Source: Combretum micranthum
Taxonomy: Eukaryota > Streptophyta > Magnoliopsida > Myrtales > Combretaceae
Assembly: GCA_024138025.1 (NCBI GenBank)
Contig: JAMXBD010000058.1
Span: 744,001 to 808,000, forward strand
Direction: 5' to 3'
DNA length: 64,000 nt
Part shown: positions 31,701-43,430 of the stretch, in pieces
Position numbering within the stretch: position 1 is the stretch's first letter
Layout: each line of letters begins with the position of its first letter
Notes under the pieces: generated by a model
The model's input: only the letters and a program-made list of their open reading frames with translations
Told to the model about the DNA's origin: nothing
The model's database searches: none
Program-made: the position numbers and the translations under genes

Positions 31701-33300
31701 CGTAGGCAATAACTTTCCCTTCTTGCATTAATACGCATCTAAGGCCATTCCTAGAAGCGTCACTATGTACTGTATAAGACTTTTTTGGATCCGGTAAAAC
31801 CAAGATCGGTGCTGATACCAGTCGCCGTTTCAACTCCTGGAAACTCTGTTCCCTCTTATCTATCCAAACAAATTTCTTATTCTTTTGGGTCAACTGAGTC
31901 AGTGGCTTGCCTATCTTCGAGAAATCCTTCACAAACTTGCGATAGTAGCCAGCCAATCCCAAGAAACTTCTCACTTCCATAACCATTTGCGGCTGTTTCC
32001 ATTTTACTACAGCCTTAATCTTTTCAGGGTCAACTGATATTCCTTCTCCAGTCACCACATGTCCAAGAAAAGATATTCTATCCAACCAAAAATCACATTT
32101 GGACAATTTGGCGTACAACTTATTTTCTCTTAAGGTTTAAAACGCCAATCGAAGATATTCTTCATGTTGTTCCTTGGTTTTAGAATATATCAAGATATCG
32201 TCTATGAAGACTATTACACACTTGTCCAAAAGTGGTTTGTAAACTCTGTTCATGAGATCCATAAATGCAGCTAGTGCATTAGTCAGCCCAAACGACATCA
32301 CCAAAAACTCGTAGTGTCCATAACGAGTACGAAAAGCTGTCTTTGGTACATCCTCAAGCTTTATTCTTAACTGATGGTATCCCAAACGTAGATCAATGCG
32401 TGAAAACACGCACGCCCCTTGTAGTTGATCAAACAAATCGTCGATTCTTGGCAAAAGGTATCGATTCTTAATAGTCACTTTATTTAACTCACGGTAATCA
32501 ATACACAACCTCAATGATCCATCCTTTTTCTTTACGAACAGGACTGATGCGCCCCATGGCGACACACTTGATCTTATGAATTTTTTATCCAAAAGTTCTT
32601 GTAATTGTGTTTTTAACTCCTTTAACTCGGCCGGTGCCATCCGGTATGGTGCTTTGTATATCGTTTCGGTGTTTGGAGCTAAAAAAATCTCAAAATCAAT
32701 TTCCCTCTTTGGTGGTAACCTAGGCAGAATCTCTGGAAACACATCTAAATATTCATTTACCACCGGTATATCCTTTTCCTCTCGAGTCTCCTCTTCGTCT
32801 AAGACACCTTCAATAGGTATTATCTCTTCATCCTCCATCATCAATTCAAAAGAGTTTAATCCAAATCTTCTTGGAATTAAGGTTTCTCCTACAAACTCCA
32901 CTTTTCCTCCCGATTGATCATAGAAACACACTATCCTCTTTTGGCAATCCACTACAGCTTTTACCCTGCTTAACCAGTTCATGTCAAGGATAACTTCGTA
33001 TTTGTTCATCCCCAATATTATCAAATCACTTACCGAGTGATGTCCTTGAATTTCCAATGGGCAATCTTTTATTACCTCCCAAGTCGACACAACACTTTCG
33101 ATAGGTGTCTTAATTCTCATACTAACAATAGTTGTGGCTATAGGTAATCCAAGTTGATTAGCCAAACTAGTGGTGATGAACGAATGTGTTGCTTCCGTGT
33201 CAAACAAAACATAAGCCTCCATTTTATTCACCTGTATGTGTCCTATGGTCAAAAAACATCCATCACTTCTCAACCCTAAAACACTCTCATAGCTACCTAC
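31701..33300 (-). pseudogene. E2 protease, reverse transcriptase and RNase H start
   Basis: On the - strand one frame runs from about 33273 to 31701 with a single in-frame TAA near 32138. The protease site reads [11 protein letters not shown] (DTG has become DTE). RT shows [52 protein letters not shown] and the intact catalytic [15 protein letters not shown] (about 32190-32215). RNase H begins [20 protein letters not shown] and is cut at GKVIAY by the array. Apart from the stop and the protease change it is well preserved, so E2 is younger than E3 or E4 on this measure. Confidence 0.93.
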
Positions 33301-33489
33301 GTGGGGTTTTTAACTTCCAGCTTTCCCATAAACATAATTCAATTTATTTTAGACAACAATTAAATAAATAAATTAACTTTCAACTTAAGAGGGTTTTTAT
33401 TACTAACCTATCACCAAACCGCCATCCACGCCGACACTTTGATCCATGGCTGCCAATTCCACTTCCTCATCCTCATCTTCCTTTACCAT

Positions 33490-34806
33490 CTACTGGCCTT
33501 CGCAGTTATAAAGCCTCATCCCATGCATCGCCGAAGCTGCACGGCTCCCACTTTTACTTCCTGACCTCATGGGGTTGGTATCGCTCGAAGTCCCAAAGGG
33601 TTGAGCAGCCACACTTTTTCGTTGCGAACATTCAGAGGCTAAGTGCCCCTTCTCTTTGCAAATGAAGCAAGTCATAGCCATCTTCTTCGGGCACGTATAA
33701 ACCATATGGCCAGCATCGCCACAATAGTAACATTTGTTTCTCAGCAGTGGGCATTGCCTAGGAACATGAGTCCCCTTGCATTTCCAACAAGTGACATTGG
33801 CCTTAAACTGAGTCGGCCTTCCACTAGCATGATCCTTAAACTCCTGATACGGTTTGCACCACTTTCCTTTAAATCCTGAGCTTGAGGCGTCAAACGGCCT
33901 GCTCCCAAATACTCTTTTGTCAGGTTCCTGGTATTTCCTTTTCCTGGCTCCTTCAATCACTCGAGCCTTTTCTACCAACTCAAGGTCGGTCCTCACTCGA
34001 AATTCTTCCAACTTAATCCGTAACTCCTCATCCAAACCTCCCAAGAATACCTGTTTCTTCAGTTTCTCACTATCCCTGAAGGATTCAGGTGTGTATTGCA
34101 GCAAGTGAGTAAACTCAGTTTCATATTGTTCCACAATTCTTCCCTTTTACTTAACATGGAGGAAGTCCGCACTATACTTTACTCTTAAGCTGGAGGGAAA
34201 ATAATTGTCCAAGAATTCCCGGCGAAAAGATTCCCATGTCATCGGTGGAGCCAAGCTTCTCCTTTTAGAGTCCCACCAGACCCTCGCATTGTATCTCAAC
34301 ATATAAGTTCCATACTCCAGTTATAAATAGGGTGGGATCTCATAAGCTGCAAAAGATCGCTCAATCTAAGCTAACCAATCCTCGGCTTCATCAGGTTTAC
34401 CAAACGCCCCATCAAAATACTGGTTACTTTTAATGAAGTCCGGCAAGGAGCTTCGATGAGTCCTTCGGTACGGAAGAGATGGTGGTAAGGGCACATTGTA
34501 GGAATGCTCTTCCTGGGGAGCAGGTGCTTCAGTAGTCACTTTCCGGTGATCTGCAGGTGGTGGTGGATGCGGAGCAGAATCCCTGACACTTTGTCCTTGG
34601 TGCGGGTTCTAATTTGGGTTTTGGTTCTGGATGAATGTATTCAAGAGATTGGCCAACTGTCCAATCGCATTCATCACATCACCCTGCTGGTTCTGGGGTG
34701 CCACTCCTTGCGGATTTGGTTGAGGTACGACTGGTTGGTCAGCTTCGTTCGGGAGAGATTCTTGCTCCCGATTCCGAATCCGTCGGTTTCTTCTGTTTAC
34801 ACATTT
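33490..34806 (-). pseudogene. gag: E2 gag
   Basis: The last 214 codons (34134-33490) are open: a capsid C-terminal part (QYETEFTHLLQYTPESFRD, KKQVFLGGLDEELRIKLEEF), a basic linker and three zinc knuckles (CWKCKGTHVPRQC, CYYCGDAGHMVYTC, CFICKEKGHLASEC). Upstream the capsid start is readable (NQYFDGAFGKPDEAEDWL, WESFRREFLDNYFP, VKYSADFL) but crossed by stops near 34145, 34323 and 34365, and before it a Gln/Pro-rich N-terminus reaches about 34806. Knuckles bind packaged RNA. Multiple knuckles are usual for this group. Confidence 0.88.
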
Positions 34807-35368
34807 TTTAATAACTCGTAGTATCTTTTTAACATTTTCAACTTTGAAGGAGTTAATTTATCAAACAAGGTTTGCAACTTTATGAGAACTCGGAAATCAA
34901 AGTTTTTAAAAGGAATTGAATTTCATAAACTTCATATAATCATAAGGAAAAACAAAAGAATTCATACATAAAGAAATAATTAGCAATTTCAAAATAACAA
35001 CATGAATGAATGAGTGCTCATGCAGTTTATATGTGGTTAGTGCTCTTTGTGTCTAATGTCTAGCATGCTTGATTCTCATAAACTCTTTCTTTTGAAATAA
35101 ACATGATCCTTCATTACCTTCGCGAGCCATACAAAAATTTACATCGGAGATTTTTGTTCACAAAATTTGGCTAGCTACATTCTAGTTCCAATTCTAAACA
35201 TTTTTCCCTATTTCCAGAAACAAAACAAAATACAAGGAAAAAGAAAGAACAACTTACTAAACTATTTAAAAATCCTAAGGCAAATTGGCATTCCGCATTG
35301 CCTACTACAAAAGAAAAGAAAGAAAAGACTTCACTTGGACTTCATGGGTCGGGCTATCATTTCAACCT
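34807..35368 (-). other. E2 stretch between the upstream frame and gag
   Basis: AT-rich, no convincing frame. On the - strand it separates the upstream acidic frame from gag. Nothing else seen. Confidence 0.5.
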
Positions 35369-36180
35369 TCACTCATCACTACCATCTTCAGAGGTCGAAC
35401 TAGAGGGTCGCCTCCTACTGGAAGAGCCACCATCATCCTGTTGGACAAACAGACTAAGGTACTCTCTCACATTCATCCTCTGCCTCCTAGCGGGTCGGAC
35501 TAAAACCTCTTGGTCTTGCTCTTCACTTTCCTCCTCTCCTTCTATCCCTTGTTCCTCTCTCGGGCTTATTTCTTCCTCTCTATCTCTTGTTTCAGGTTCA
35601 CCCACTTGGTTTTCCATTATCTCAGGTTCTCTCCTAAGCTCATCACCCACATTTTCCACATCTATGGGCTCGGGAGCCACGGGTTCTAATACTGCCACAT
35701 CAAGCACAGGTGAATGTTCACCCTCAATGTAAACGTCCCTCCACAATAGGGGATCTACCTCTGGCTTTACCCTCCCACTATCAGGAATCTCTAATACTCG
35801 ATTAAAATCCCACACTAACTGATTAGGTTCCGGATTTACTTCCCCTTCCGGCTCTATGGGTAGGGTAGGGGTTCTGGGTACTACATTCTCCTCCCAATTA
35901 GGATCCTCCTCAGGGTCCTCTTCTTCCTCTTCCTTCTCCACTTCCTCATCAACCTCATTACTCAATCCAATCACATGTGCATCATTTAATTGCATGCCTA
36001 TATCACTAGCTCATGGAGGTGGAATGATTACACGTGGTGGAATAATATTTAAGTAAACCGCATGCCATGTAATGTGATTCCATGCATCAGCTATGTTCCA
36101 ATCATGGTGGTCATACAAGTTATCATGAGCATAAACATATAAAGGACCTATAGGGATCCATACTCTAAAGTCTGGAGGGG
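35369..36180 (-). pseudogene. E2 frame upstream of gag with acidic C-terminal half, unknown function
   Basis: From 35995 to 35369 an uninterrupted 208-codon frame reads MQLNDAHVIGLSNEVDEE and is very acidic: runs of Glu/Asp, Pro-Glu pairs, then an Arg/Ser-rich end (ARRQRMNVREYLSLFVQQDD, SSSRRRPSSST). In the same frame, beyond one TGA near 36012, sequence back to about 36180 encodes PDFRVWIPIGPLYVYAHDNL and DHHDWNIADAW. This matches a degenerate stretch in E3 near 40300-40410 (PDFRTWN, YIYAHDEL, DHTDWNQAD). So it is a conserved part of these elements, lying between primer site and gag. It is not a domain I can name. Confidence 0.6.
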
Positions 36181-36189
36181 TCGGGTTTT

Positions 36190-36834
36190 TGTAAACCCCG
36201 GTATTCTTAGTAGATAAATAAACTCCGGGAGTTGCAAAGCGAAACCCTAATCCGGCCTAGCTTAAGTCTAGTGAGAGAAGCTTAGAAACCCTAAACTCGG
36301 CTTTCCTTCGATTTCATAATAAAAGAAGTTTTATAAAGTAAATGAATATGAATTATTGTTTTAAAGTATATTTTAAACCTTAGAAAGTTTTAAATTCGGG
36401 AATTTTTTAATTCCGGGCCTTCCCGAGCTCAATTACGGAAAAATGTGCCCCGGGACCACAAACTCAGAAAAATATTCCGAAATATTCATTGGAACCAAAA
36501 TTTTATAAGGATTTCAAAAATATCAATTTTATAATTTTCCGGGCTATAAAAATTACAGTTATAGCCTTTTTCCCGAATTTTCGTTACAACCGGTAAAGTA
36601 GATGTCTTGTCTACTATTCACAAGTACAACCTACACTATACATTACCCATACCCTATTCTTACATCCTTACAACTACTCATTCCAATTTTCTTTTCCAAG
36701 AAATTTTGTTTCCTAAATAATTATTACATTTATTACATTTTATTACATAAAATACAAATTTTATCAAAATTCAAACTCTCTCTCTCTCTCACCCCCTCAT
36801 GGCCGGCGCCCCTCCCCCCATTTCCCCTCTCATT
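36190..36834 (+). repeat. Family-1 LTR fragment, + orientation, inside E2
   Basis: It begins TGTAAACCCCGG, an LTR 5' terminus in + orientation, in the E2 frame upstream of gag. It stops near 36834 in a T tract at a point about 645 bp into the LTR. It is clearly less similar to the E2 LTRs than they are to each other, so it came from another copy. The rest of that element and the E2 primer region are gone. Confidence 0.85.
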
Positions 36835-37412
36835 TTTTTGTAATTTAAGTAATAAAATATAATAAATGTAATAATTAAGTAGGAAACAAAATTTTTTTGG
36901 AAAAGAAAATATAATGAGTAGTTGTAAGGATGTAAGAATAGGGTATGGGTAGTGTGTAGTGTAGGTTGTACTTGTGAATAGTGATAAATAGTAGATAAGA
37001 CATCTACTTTACAGGTAGTAAAAAAAATACGGGAAAGGTATAACTGTAATTTTTATAACCCGGAAAATTATAAAATTTATATTTTTGAAATCCTTATAAA
37101 ATTTCGGTTCTAATGAATATTTCGGAATATTTTTCTGAGTTTCTGGTCCCAGGACTCGTTTTTCCGTAATTGAGCTCGGGAAGGCCCGGAATAGAAATTT
37201 TTCCAAAATTAAAACTTTCTAAGGTTTGAAATATACTTTAAAATAATAATTCACATTAATTTATTTTATAAAACTTCTTTTGTTATGAAACCGAAGAAAA
37301 GCCGGATTTAGGGTTTCTAAGCTTCTCTCACTAAGCTTGAACTAGATCGATTTAGGGTTCTGCTTTTCGGTTCCCGGAGTTTACTTGACTACTAAGAATA
37401 CCAGGGTTTACA
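36835..37412 (-). repeat. Remnant of the E2 5' LTR
   Basis: Read on the - strand it starts TGTAAACCCTGG at 37412 and matches the first ~580 bp of the E2 3' LTR (17685 downward) closely. The remaining ~2.8 kb of LTR, the primer site and the start of the leader are deleted. The right flank GCGAT is the second target duplication copy. Confidence 0.88.
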
Positions 37413-37950
37413 GCGATGTCGTCAAGGTTAGGCCATTCCTTCTCTTCTTTCGTATTCCCTACACGACTTTTAACTCCTTCTTTGACTTCTTCAATTAACT
37501 CAAATGAGCTCAACTACCACTACCTAGAAGTCGTGAATTCTCCCAGAAATGCATCTTTCTCTCCGTCTTGTCCTATGAATTCTATCTTTTTGTTTCTTCC
37601 ATCTATTACGGCTTCCACTGAATATAACCAACTCATTCCAAGAATTACTTCATATTTACTGATTTTCACTATTATGAGATCGGTGGTAACCTCGTATCCT
37701 TGTGTTTTCATGGGATAACCTCTTAACACTTTTGTCATGGCCACCACGCTACCCATGTGGGTTTTTATACAAAAGCTAGTTGTAGATGTGGTTATTAGTG
37801 ATTCGATCTTCTTGGCTAGACTAACAATGATAAACAAGTGTGTCGCACTGGTGTTAAAAAGGGTATAAGCGGTTTGGTCCCCTACTTGTATGGTTACTGC
37901 GTTCAAGATGCATGGGTTACTAATCTTATTGTTTTATGGTGTTTCCTACG
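37413..37950 (-). pseudogene. E3 protease region
   Basis: On the - strand the frame 37906-37520 carries the protease region: AYTLFNTSATHLFIIVSLAK (the D-T-G triad has become N-T-S), then the [20 protein letters not shown] block typical of Tekay-like proteases. It continues to a DDI motif at the E2 target, picked up at 14263 by PIVNEF. The catalytic Asp is gone. Confidence 0.88.
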
Positions 37951-38049
37951 CATCTATATTTATCGACTATATCGCATATCTAGTGTTTTATACTTTAGTA
38001 GATATAAGAAAAGTATATATTTAAGGATTAAGGCTAACCTATAACCAGT

Positions 38050-39370
38050 CCACAATCATAATCTTCTTCATTGTCGAGTGTGGCTAACTCCACTCCATCT
38101 TCTTCAGTCTCCTCTTAGAGCAATTGCCTTTCAAGATTATAGATCCTTAGCCCATACATGGATGATCTTAGACAGCTTCCATTTCCACTTCCACTTTTTG
38201 TCGGAGCAAGTTCTCCTGACATTCCTGATAACCACACTAGTACTGTCTTTCATTGGGGACCTTCATTGGCAAAATGTCTTGTTTGTTTGTAGGCATAGCA
38301 AGTTGTAGAAGCCTTCTTTGGGCAATTAGGAATCTTATGGTTGGGATCGCCACAAAATTTAGCACTTGTTTTGCAACAAAGGGCATCTCTTTGGAAAGTG
38401 TGCATCTTTGCACTTCTAGAGATCTCTTTTCTTCCACTGATATTTCCTTTAAAGCTACCAACAGGCTTGAACTTCTTAGAAGAGTAACTTGAGCTTGTTC
38501 CATCTTGGAATTCCTTCTCGAAAACAAATACCTTTTTCACTGGAGCTCTAACCTTTCTTTTCTTTGCTCCTTTGATAATTCGTGCTCTCTCTGTCAGTTC
38601 TCTAAAAGTCTGAATGTTGAACTCCTCTAATCTCATCCTTAAATCTTCATCCAATCCATTTAGGAACACTTACCACTTCAACTCCTCACTATACTTGTAA
38701 GACTCAAGAGCACACTGCAAAAGCCTACTAAACTCCATCTCGTATTGTTCCATCATCCTTCCTTTATGAGATATGTGTAGGAAGTTAGCACTGTATCTTA
38801 CTCTTAAACTGTCAGGAAAGTAATTTTCCAAAAACTCATGTCTGAACATATCCTAAATGATAGCGGTAACTCATGACTTTTTGCTCCGACCAAATTTTGG
38901 CATTAAACCTCAACATATACATCTCATACTTAAACGAAGGCGGTGCAGTGCTTCATATGCGGCAAAAGATCATTTTATTTGTGCTAACTAATCATCGGCT
39001 TCATCCGGCTTTACGAATGCTCCATCAAAGTAGTGATTGCTCTTAATGAAGTCCAGGAGTGAAGTCTTGCAAGGTCGAGGTGGTGGTGGTGGCGACAAAG
39101 GCATGGTGTGCTATTGAGCAACATATGGTGCGGGTCCTTCTACAAATGCTCGTGGTGCTTAGTAAGGCGGTGCTTGTGCTGGTGCTGGTGTTGGTGCTGT
39201 GCCGGTATGTTTATGTTTTGCACCAAAGCATTCAAAATCTGGTCAACTGACCGAGTTTTGCTTGGATCACTTTGCGGATTAGGGGATGGAATTGCTTGAG
39301 GTGCTTCTTGTTGATTTCTTTCATCGGGTGGCTTATTTGATGCACACCTTTCTTTTGCACATCCTCGTCT
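38050..39370 (-). pseudogene. gag: E3 gag
   Basis: Open from 38669 to 38250: FLNGLDEDLRMRLEEFNIQT, a basic linker, then degenerate knuckles (FCGDPNHKIPNC is the best; the first and third have lost residues). Upstream towards 39370 capsid-like words (TLMEHS, PMIS) and a His/Gln-rich stretch remain among many stops. Colinear with E2 gag but much more decayed. Confidence 0.82.
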
Positions 39371-40914
39371 AGGTCAGCTATTTAAATTTTTAGTTACATG
39401 AGTTTTAATGACAATTATTAAGTCTTTAAGCATTTGAAATACGGAAATTATGGAAGTTATGGAAATTCCAACATAATAGAGAATATATCAAAATCACAAA
39501 AGAAGCTTAGGTAATCAAATCAAAAAATCAAAACTTTCAAACTAGAAATACTTCATCAATTGAAACATTCAAAGGCACAATACCCGTACATAAAGAGATC
39601 AAAGTCAATGACAACAGCTTACAACAAAACTCATAAAACATAACAAACAGAAAACACCTTTTTGAGAACATAAACCAAACTCCTAATCGATCTCATAACT
39701 TAGGTCGATCTTATTACTAAATTTGATTTGGACTTTCGAAATGTGCTCGGGTGGTTACTTTATCTCTTCGTCTTCCTTCATCTTTCAAGCTTCCTTTTAA
39801 CGGCTTTTATGGGGAGGGGTTCATTCTGTGATGATCGAGGTTAAGGGTCATTATGGGTCTTTTCGCCACAAACTGCCTCAAGTAACCTCACACTGCCATC
39901 CTTTTACCTTTGTTAGAGGGATGATTCCTTGATGTGCTTGGTTCTCCTTGTTCACGAGTTCATTGTTGGGCATTCTCTTCATTTGATTCAACCATTATCA
40001 CATCATTAGCTTGGTCTCTTAGTATGAGGGTATGCGATCGGCTTCTACTCGGAGCACTTGTGTTCGGGGTCGGGTCTGCTTGCATCCGGAGTCATGATTA
40101 ATTCCATGGGGGTTGGAAACATGATTGTTCCAAAGGTGGTCTGTTCATGGTACCATGGGTTCTATTTCTTGGCTTACTTCCTCTTCTTCTTTTGCCCCTT
40201 CCATGTTTTCTCCCATTCCTACATACTCACCCCATTCTTCTTCTTACGGTTATGTCGGAGCTAGCACATTTGTATGCGATAGCACATTACGATACACTCC
40301 ATACTAGTAGAAGTAGAATTCTCCATCTGCTTGGTTCCAGTCGGTATGGTCAACAAGCTCATCATGGGCATAAATGTATACCAAACATAAGGAATTCCAA
40401 GTTCTAAAGTCGGGGAGAGCCAAGCATCCGTCATTTCTGAATATGAATGTGGCCCCTTAGAGCATGGGAATGTTATATTAGTAATTCGTGAGTCATTCCA
40501 TGCTGTAGATAACTTCCAAGTCTATCCAATTCACACGCCTTCAGCCACCATACCTTATGCCCTCAATAATGTGCACCCATATGGTATTACATAGTCCTCT
40601 CCTCCACATGTTGAACATTTCGCAGGCGAACCTAGGGTATCCTACAAGAGCAAAATCCTCACACAAAAGCCTAACCTTCTACTGGTATTCCACAAAGGTT
40701 TCATCATGTCTCATTTCCAGGTGATGGGCCTTCGCCCTTACTTCACCAAGGCTAAGCTATAAGAGACAAAGAAGGTTATTAGTCCTTTTAGGAAAATCTA
40801 GGCGTTTCTAGCTATCTAAAACTAAGCCTTGTCTTACTTATTTTTACTTATCTACCCTTTTCTTCTTTTTTTTTCCTAGATTCATTCCAATTATCTTATT
40901 CTCCTAAACTTGTT
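39371..40914 (-). pseudogene. E3 leader and degenerate frame upstream of gag
   Basis: Close to the primer site a translatable stretch reads VRAKAHHLEMRHDETFVEYQ, then LVGYPRFACEMFNMWRR and WVHIIEGIRYGG, and further on LPDFRTWN and YIYAHDELVDHTDWNQAD, with stops between. The last part matches the E2 frame upstream of gag. It indicates a coding region starting roughly 150 nt after the primer site. No known domain recognised. Shorter + strand frames at 40058-40407 are its shadows. Confidence 0.55.
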
Positions 40915-40926
40915 GCTCTGATGCCA
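40915..40926 (-). other. E3 primer-binding site
   Basis: Read on the - strand, TGGCATCAGAGC, a few bases inside the LTR end at 40935, is the Met-tRNA primer motif with one change (T to C). It fixes the orientation of E3. Confidence 0.85.
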
Positions 40927-41713
40927 ACTTAAACTATCATGCCTCAAAAGGTACCATAAACGTAGTAGTCCGCCACATACAATATTAAGACTTAAAAATG
41001 ACTATCTTAGTCATGTGAGAGCTTCGATATCATATGTAAGGTGCACAACACGGTAATAGGAGATGCCGGTGGGAAATATAGTTTGAGCGAGTAATGTAAA
41101 GCATTGCAAGAATCTAGATAAATATTAACCCACATAATATAATTCATAAGTTCATTACAAAAGCCTTAGGGGCATTCCCCTGCTAAAATCTCCAAAGATC
41201 AAATCATAAAATCTAAGTCTTTACAATAAACTTAAATAATATCACCAAAAGATTTTAAAGAAAGTCCGATCTAGGTCCATGATTGGATTTCCCTCAAAAG
41301 CTTTCAAAAGATGACTTACGTAGATAAACGGAGATTATGGATACAAAAGCAAATGATCCTGCGCATACAAAAATCTATAGAGGTGTAAGCGTTACTAGCT
41401 TAGTGAGAACATTCCTAATTTATCATACTCGGAACAAAAGATATCAAACAAGTTTAATTATTCAAGCAAGTGAAATGCAACAAATACATTACCATACAAG
41501 ACATGGTTTTTTGGGAACCATATGTTGAATGAATTTACGTCCTTCATTTGGGGTTGGTATACCGGCCAATTACGACCAACAAATAAATTTTATAGTTCTT
41601 ATCAGCTACTATTCGTCACAAAAAATATGTAGATCTTACTGGCTACTACTCACCATATGTAGATATTACTGATTATACTGACCACCATTATTATACACTT
41701 GTCTCACCAAATG

Positions 41714-43430
41714 TGTAACACCCTAACTAGATGGCATTACAACTCGCCACGTGCCTTTCACTTTATAAGAACACGCTAAGGCTATAGAACTCTAAACCAC
41801 AATTAAATAAATTATAAATCTCCATAATTCTCATAAAAGGTATCTATTTAAGATACCTCATGAAAAAAAAACATCTTGTTGGCATAAATCAAAGTTAATT
41901 AAACATGAAATATAATAATAAAGGAAAAACTCTTAAACAATCTTAACTCATAAAAACACATAAAAAAATTAATTTTAATCTTCCACAACTATCTATATTC
42001 CAAAGCATCTCTAGAACTCAATTGGTAAATCGAATCCACTAACGTTCCCCCCATTATCTATAAAGATATCACATCCTAAAAGATCATAAATCACCTAATC
42101 TTCTTCTGTTCCTAAAAAATTGAAAGGAATGAGCAAGAAGCCAAGTACGCCAAACCACATACAAATACATATGCACACACCACATATATAATCACGTGCA
42201 ACTATTTCTAATGCAATAGATACAAATTATTATCTTTTAAATTAGCCAACAAACAATACAGTTTAGAACCATCTACAGTTCAGTCCTAAATTTGGAGTAA
42301 CTCATGATTCCATAAAAACAAACATATGGAAAATAGGTAATTATACATATATTGGTGTTGGAGAATCATCCACACATAGCGACCTCTACCAAAACTTAAT
42401 ATACCGGAATCATTTCTATAAACGAGTCCACTCGGGACAATCTCACACATAGATAATTACGGTACCTCGTTAGTATCAAACCCTGCGTGGTCTTTACTAA
42501 CTAAAGCCAAACACAAGCATCAAAATAATTTAATATGTCATATAGAATTAACTTTATTTGATATTCTAGCCCTACACACGTACTACAAGCAGATCTAAAC
42601 CTAAAAGCACATACAACAAACAAGGTAAGGTTATACCTGATCAATTTCAAGGAACAGAAACTCCAAATCACCAATTCTCCTTTAGAACACAACTCAATTT
42701 CACCAAAACCCGATATTACAAACGTAATAGCTTTCAATAGCATACACCATCATATATACCTAATTGCATATATCATCTAATACCCTAATGTAAAAAGGAA
42801 CACATATCCCTACCTTTCTTCTCAATTGAAATACAAAATTCCTTTGAAGAATAGAATTCTCTCGACAAATCTCCGAAACCCTAGAATTCATTCAATCCAA
42901 TTTCAAACTAAAAGTGAACAAAATTATTTCTATAATAACATAAAGGCTAGGAATATTCATCTTACCTAGAAATGATCCTTAATCCTTCTTGATTCTTCAA
43001 AATCTAGATCTCCCAATCAAGATAGGTCTTTCTTCAATTTCTCCTTCAAATCCAATTACAAACCCTAAGGAAACTAATAGATCTACAAAATCCTAAAGGG
43101 GAAATAGTGATATGATTATGTGACCTGGACTATTGAATCCTATTGGCTGCTATGAACACCTACAGAGAGAACTTTTAGGTTTAGGGTTATGTTTTGGAGA
43201 AGAGGAAAGCCTAGTTTATATAGAAGATAAGGAATAACTGTTTATCTTTAGTAACGTCTCTTCATCTTTAATAACGTCTTTTCATCTTTAATGACATCTC
43301 TTCATATTCATTCACACATTTGATAACCGACAAAAATTAATTTAACTTTAGGGTTGACTATAAAACCCTCTTATTTTATATCAAATGACATCATTGCCCT
43401 TCAATATAAAATATTTATTTGTATATTACA
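41714..43430. mobile_element. Complete family-2 solo LTR (1717 bp)
   Basis: Starts TGTAACACCCTAAC and ends TATATTACA, flanked by AAATG at 41709-41713 and 43431-43435. No internal region lies inside. It matches 46861-47703 and 52650-53747 in order, and its first ~85 bp match 60496-60583. Solo LTRs arise when the two LTRs of an element recombine and remove the interior. Confidence 0.9.

Larger units (their letters stand above)
14264..37412 (-). mobile_element. E2: Tekay-like (chromodomain) Gypsy element on the - strand, containing a nested tandem array
   Basis: The ends are the 3' LTR 14264-17685 and the remnant of the 5' LTR 36835-37412, which are close to each other in sequence and both start TGTAAACCC when read on the - strand. 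Between them, read leftward, lie a frame upstream of gag, gag, protease, RT, RNase H, integrase and a chromodomain. The order PR-RT-RH-IN-chromodomain marks a chromovirus; the long LTR and the LTR termini fit the Tekay/Del lineage (lineage by inference). Insertions at 19511-31700 and 36190-36834 interrupt it. Target: E3 pol. Confidence 0.9.

Noticed and set aside
36190..37412. Foldback or MITE-type DNA transposon suggested by the long inverted repeat
   Set aside because: Both arms are LTR ends of family 1, flanks GTTTT and GCGAT do not match, and the right arm is explained as the E2 5' LTR.
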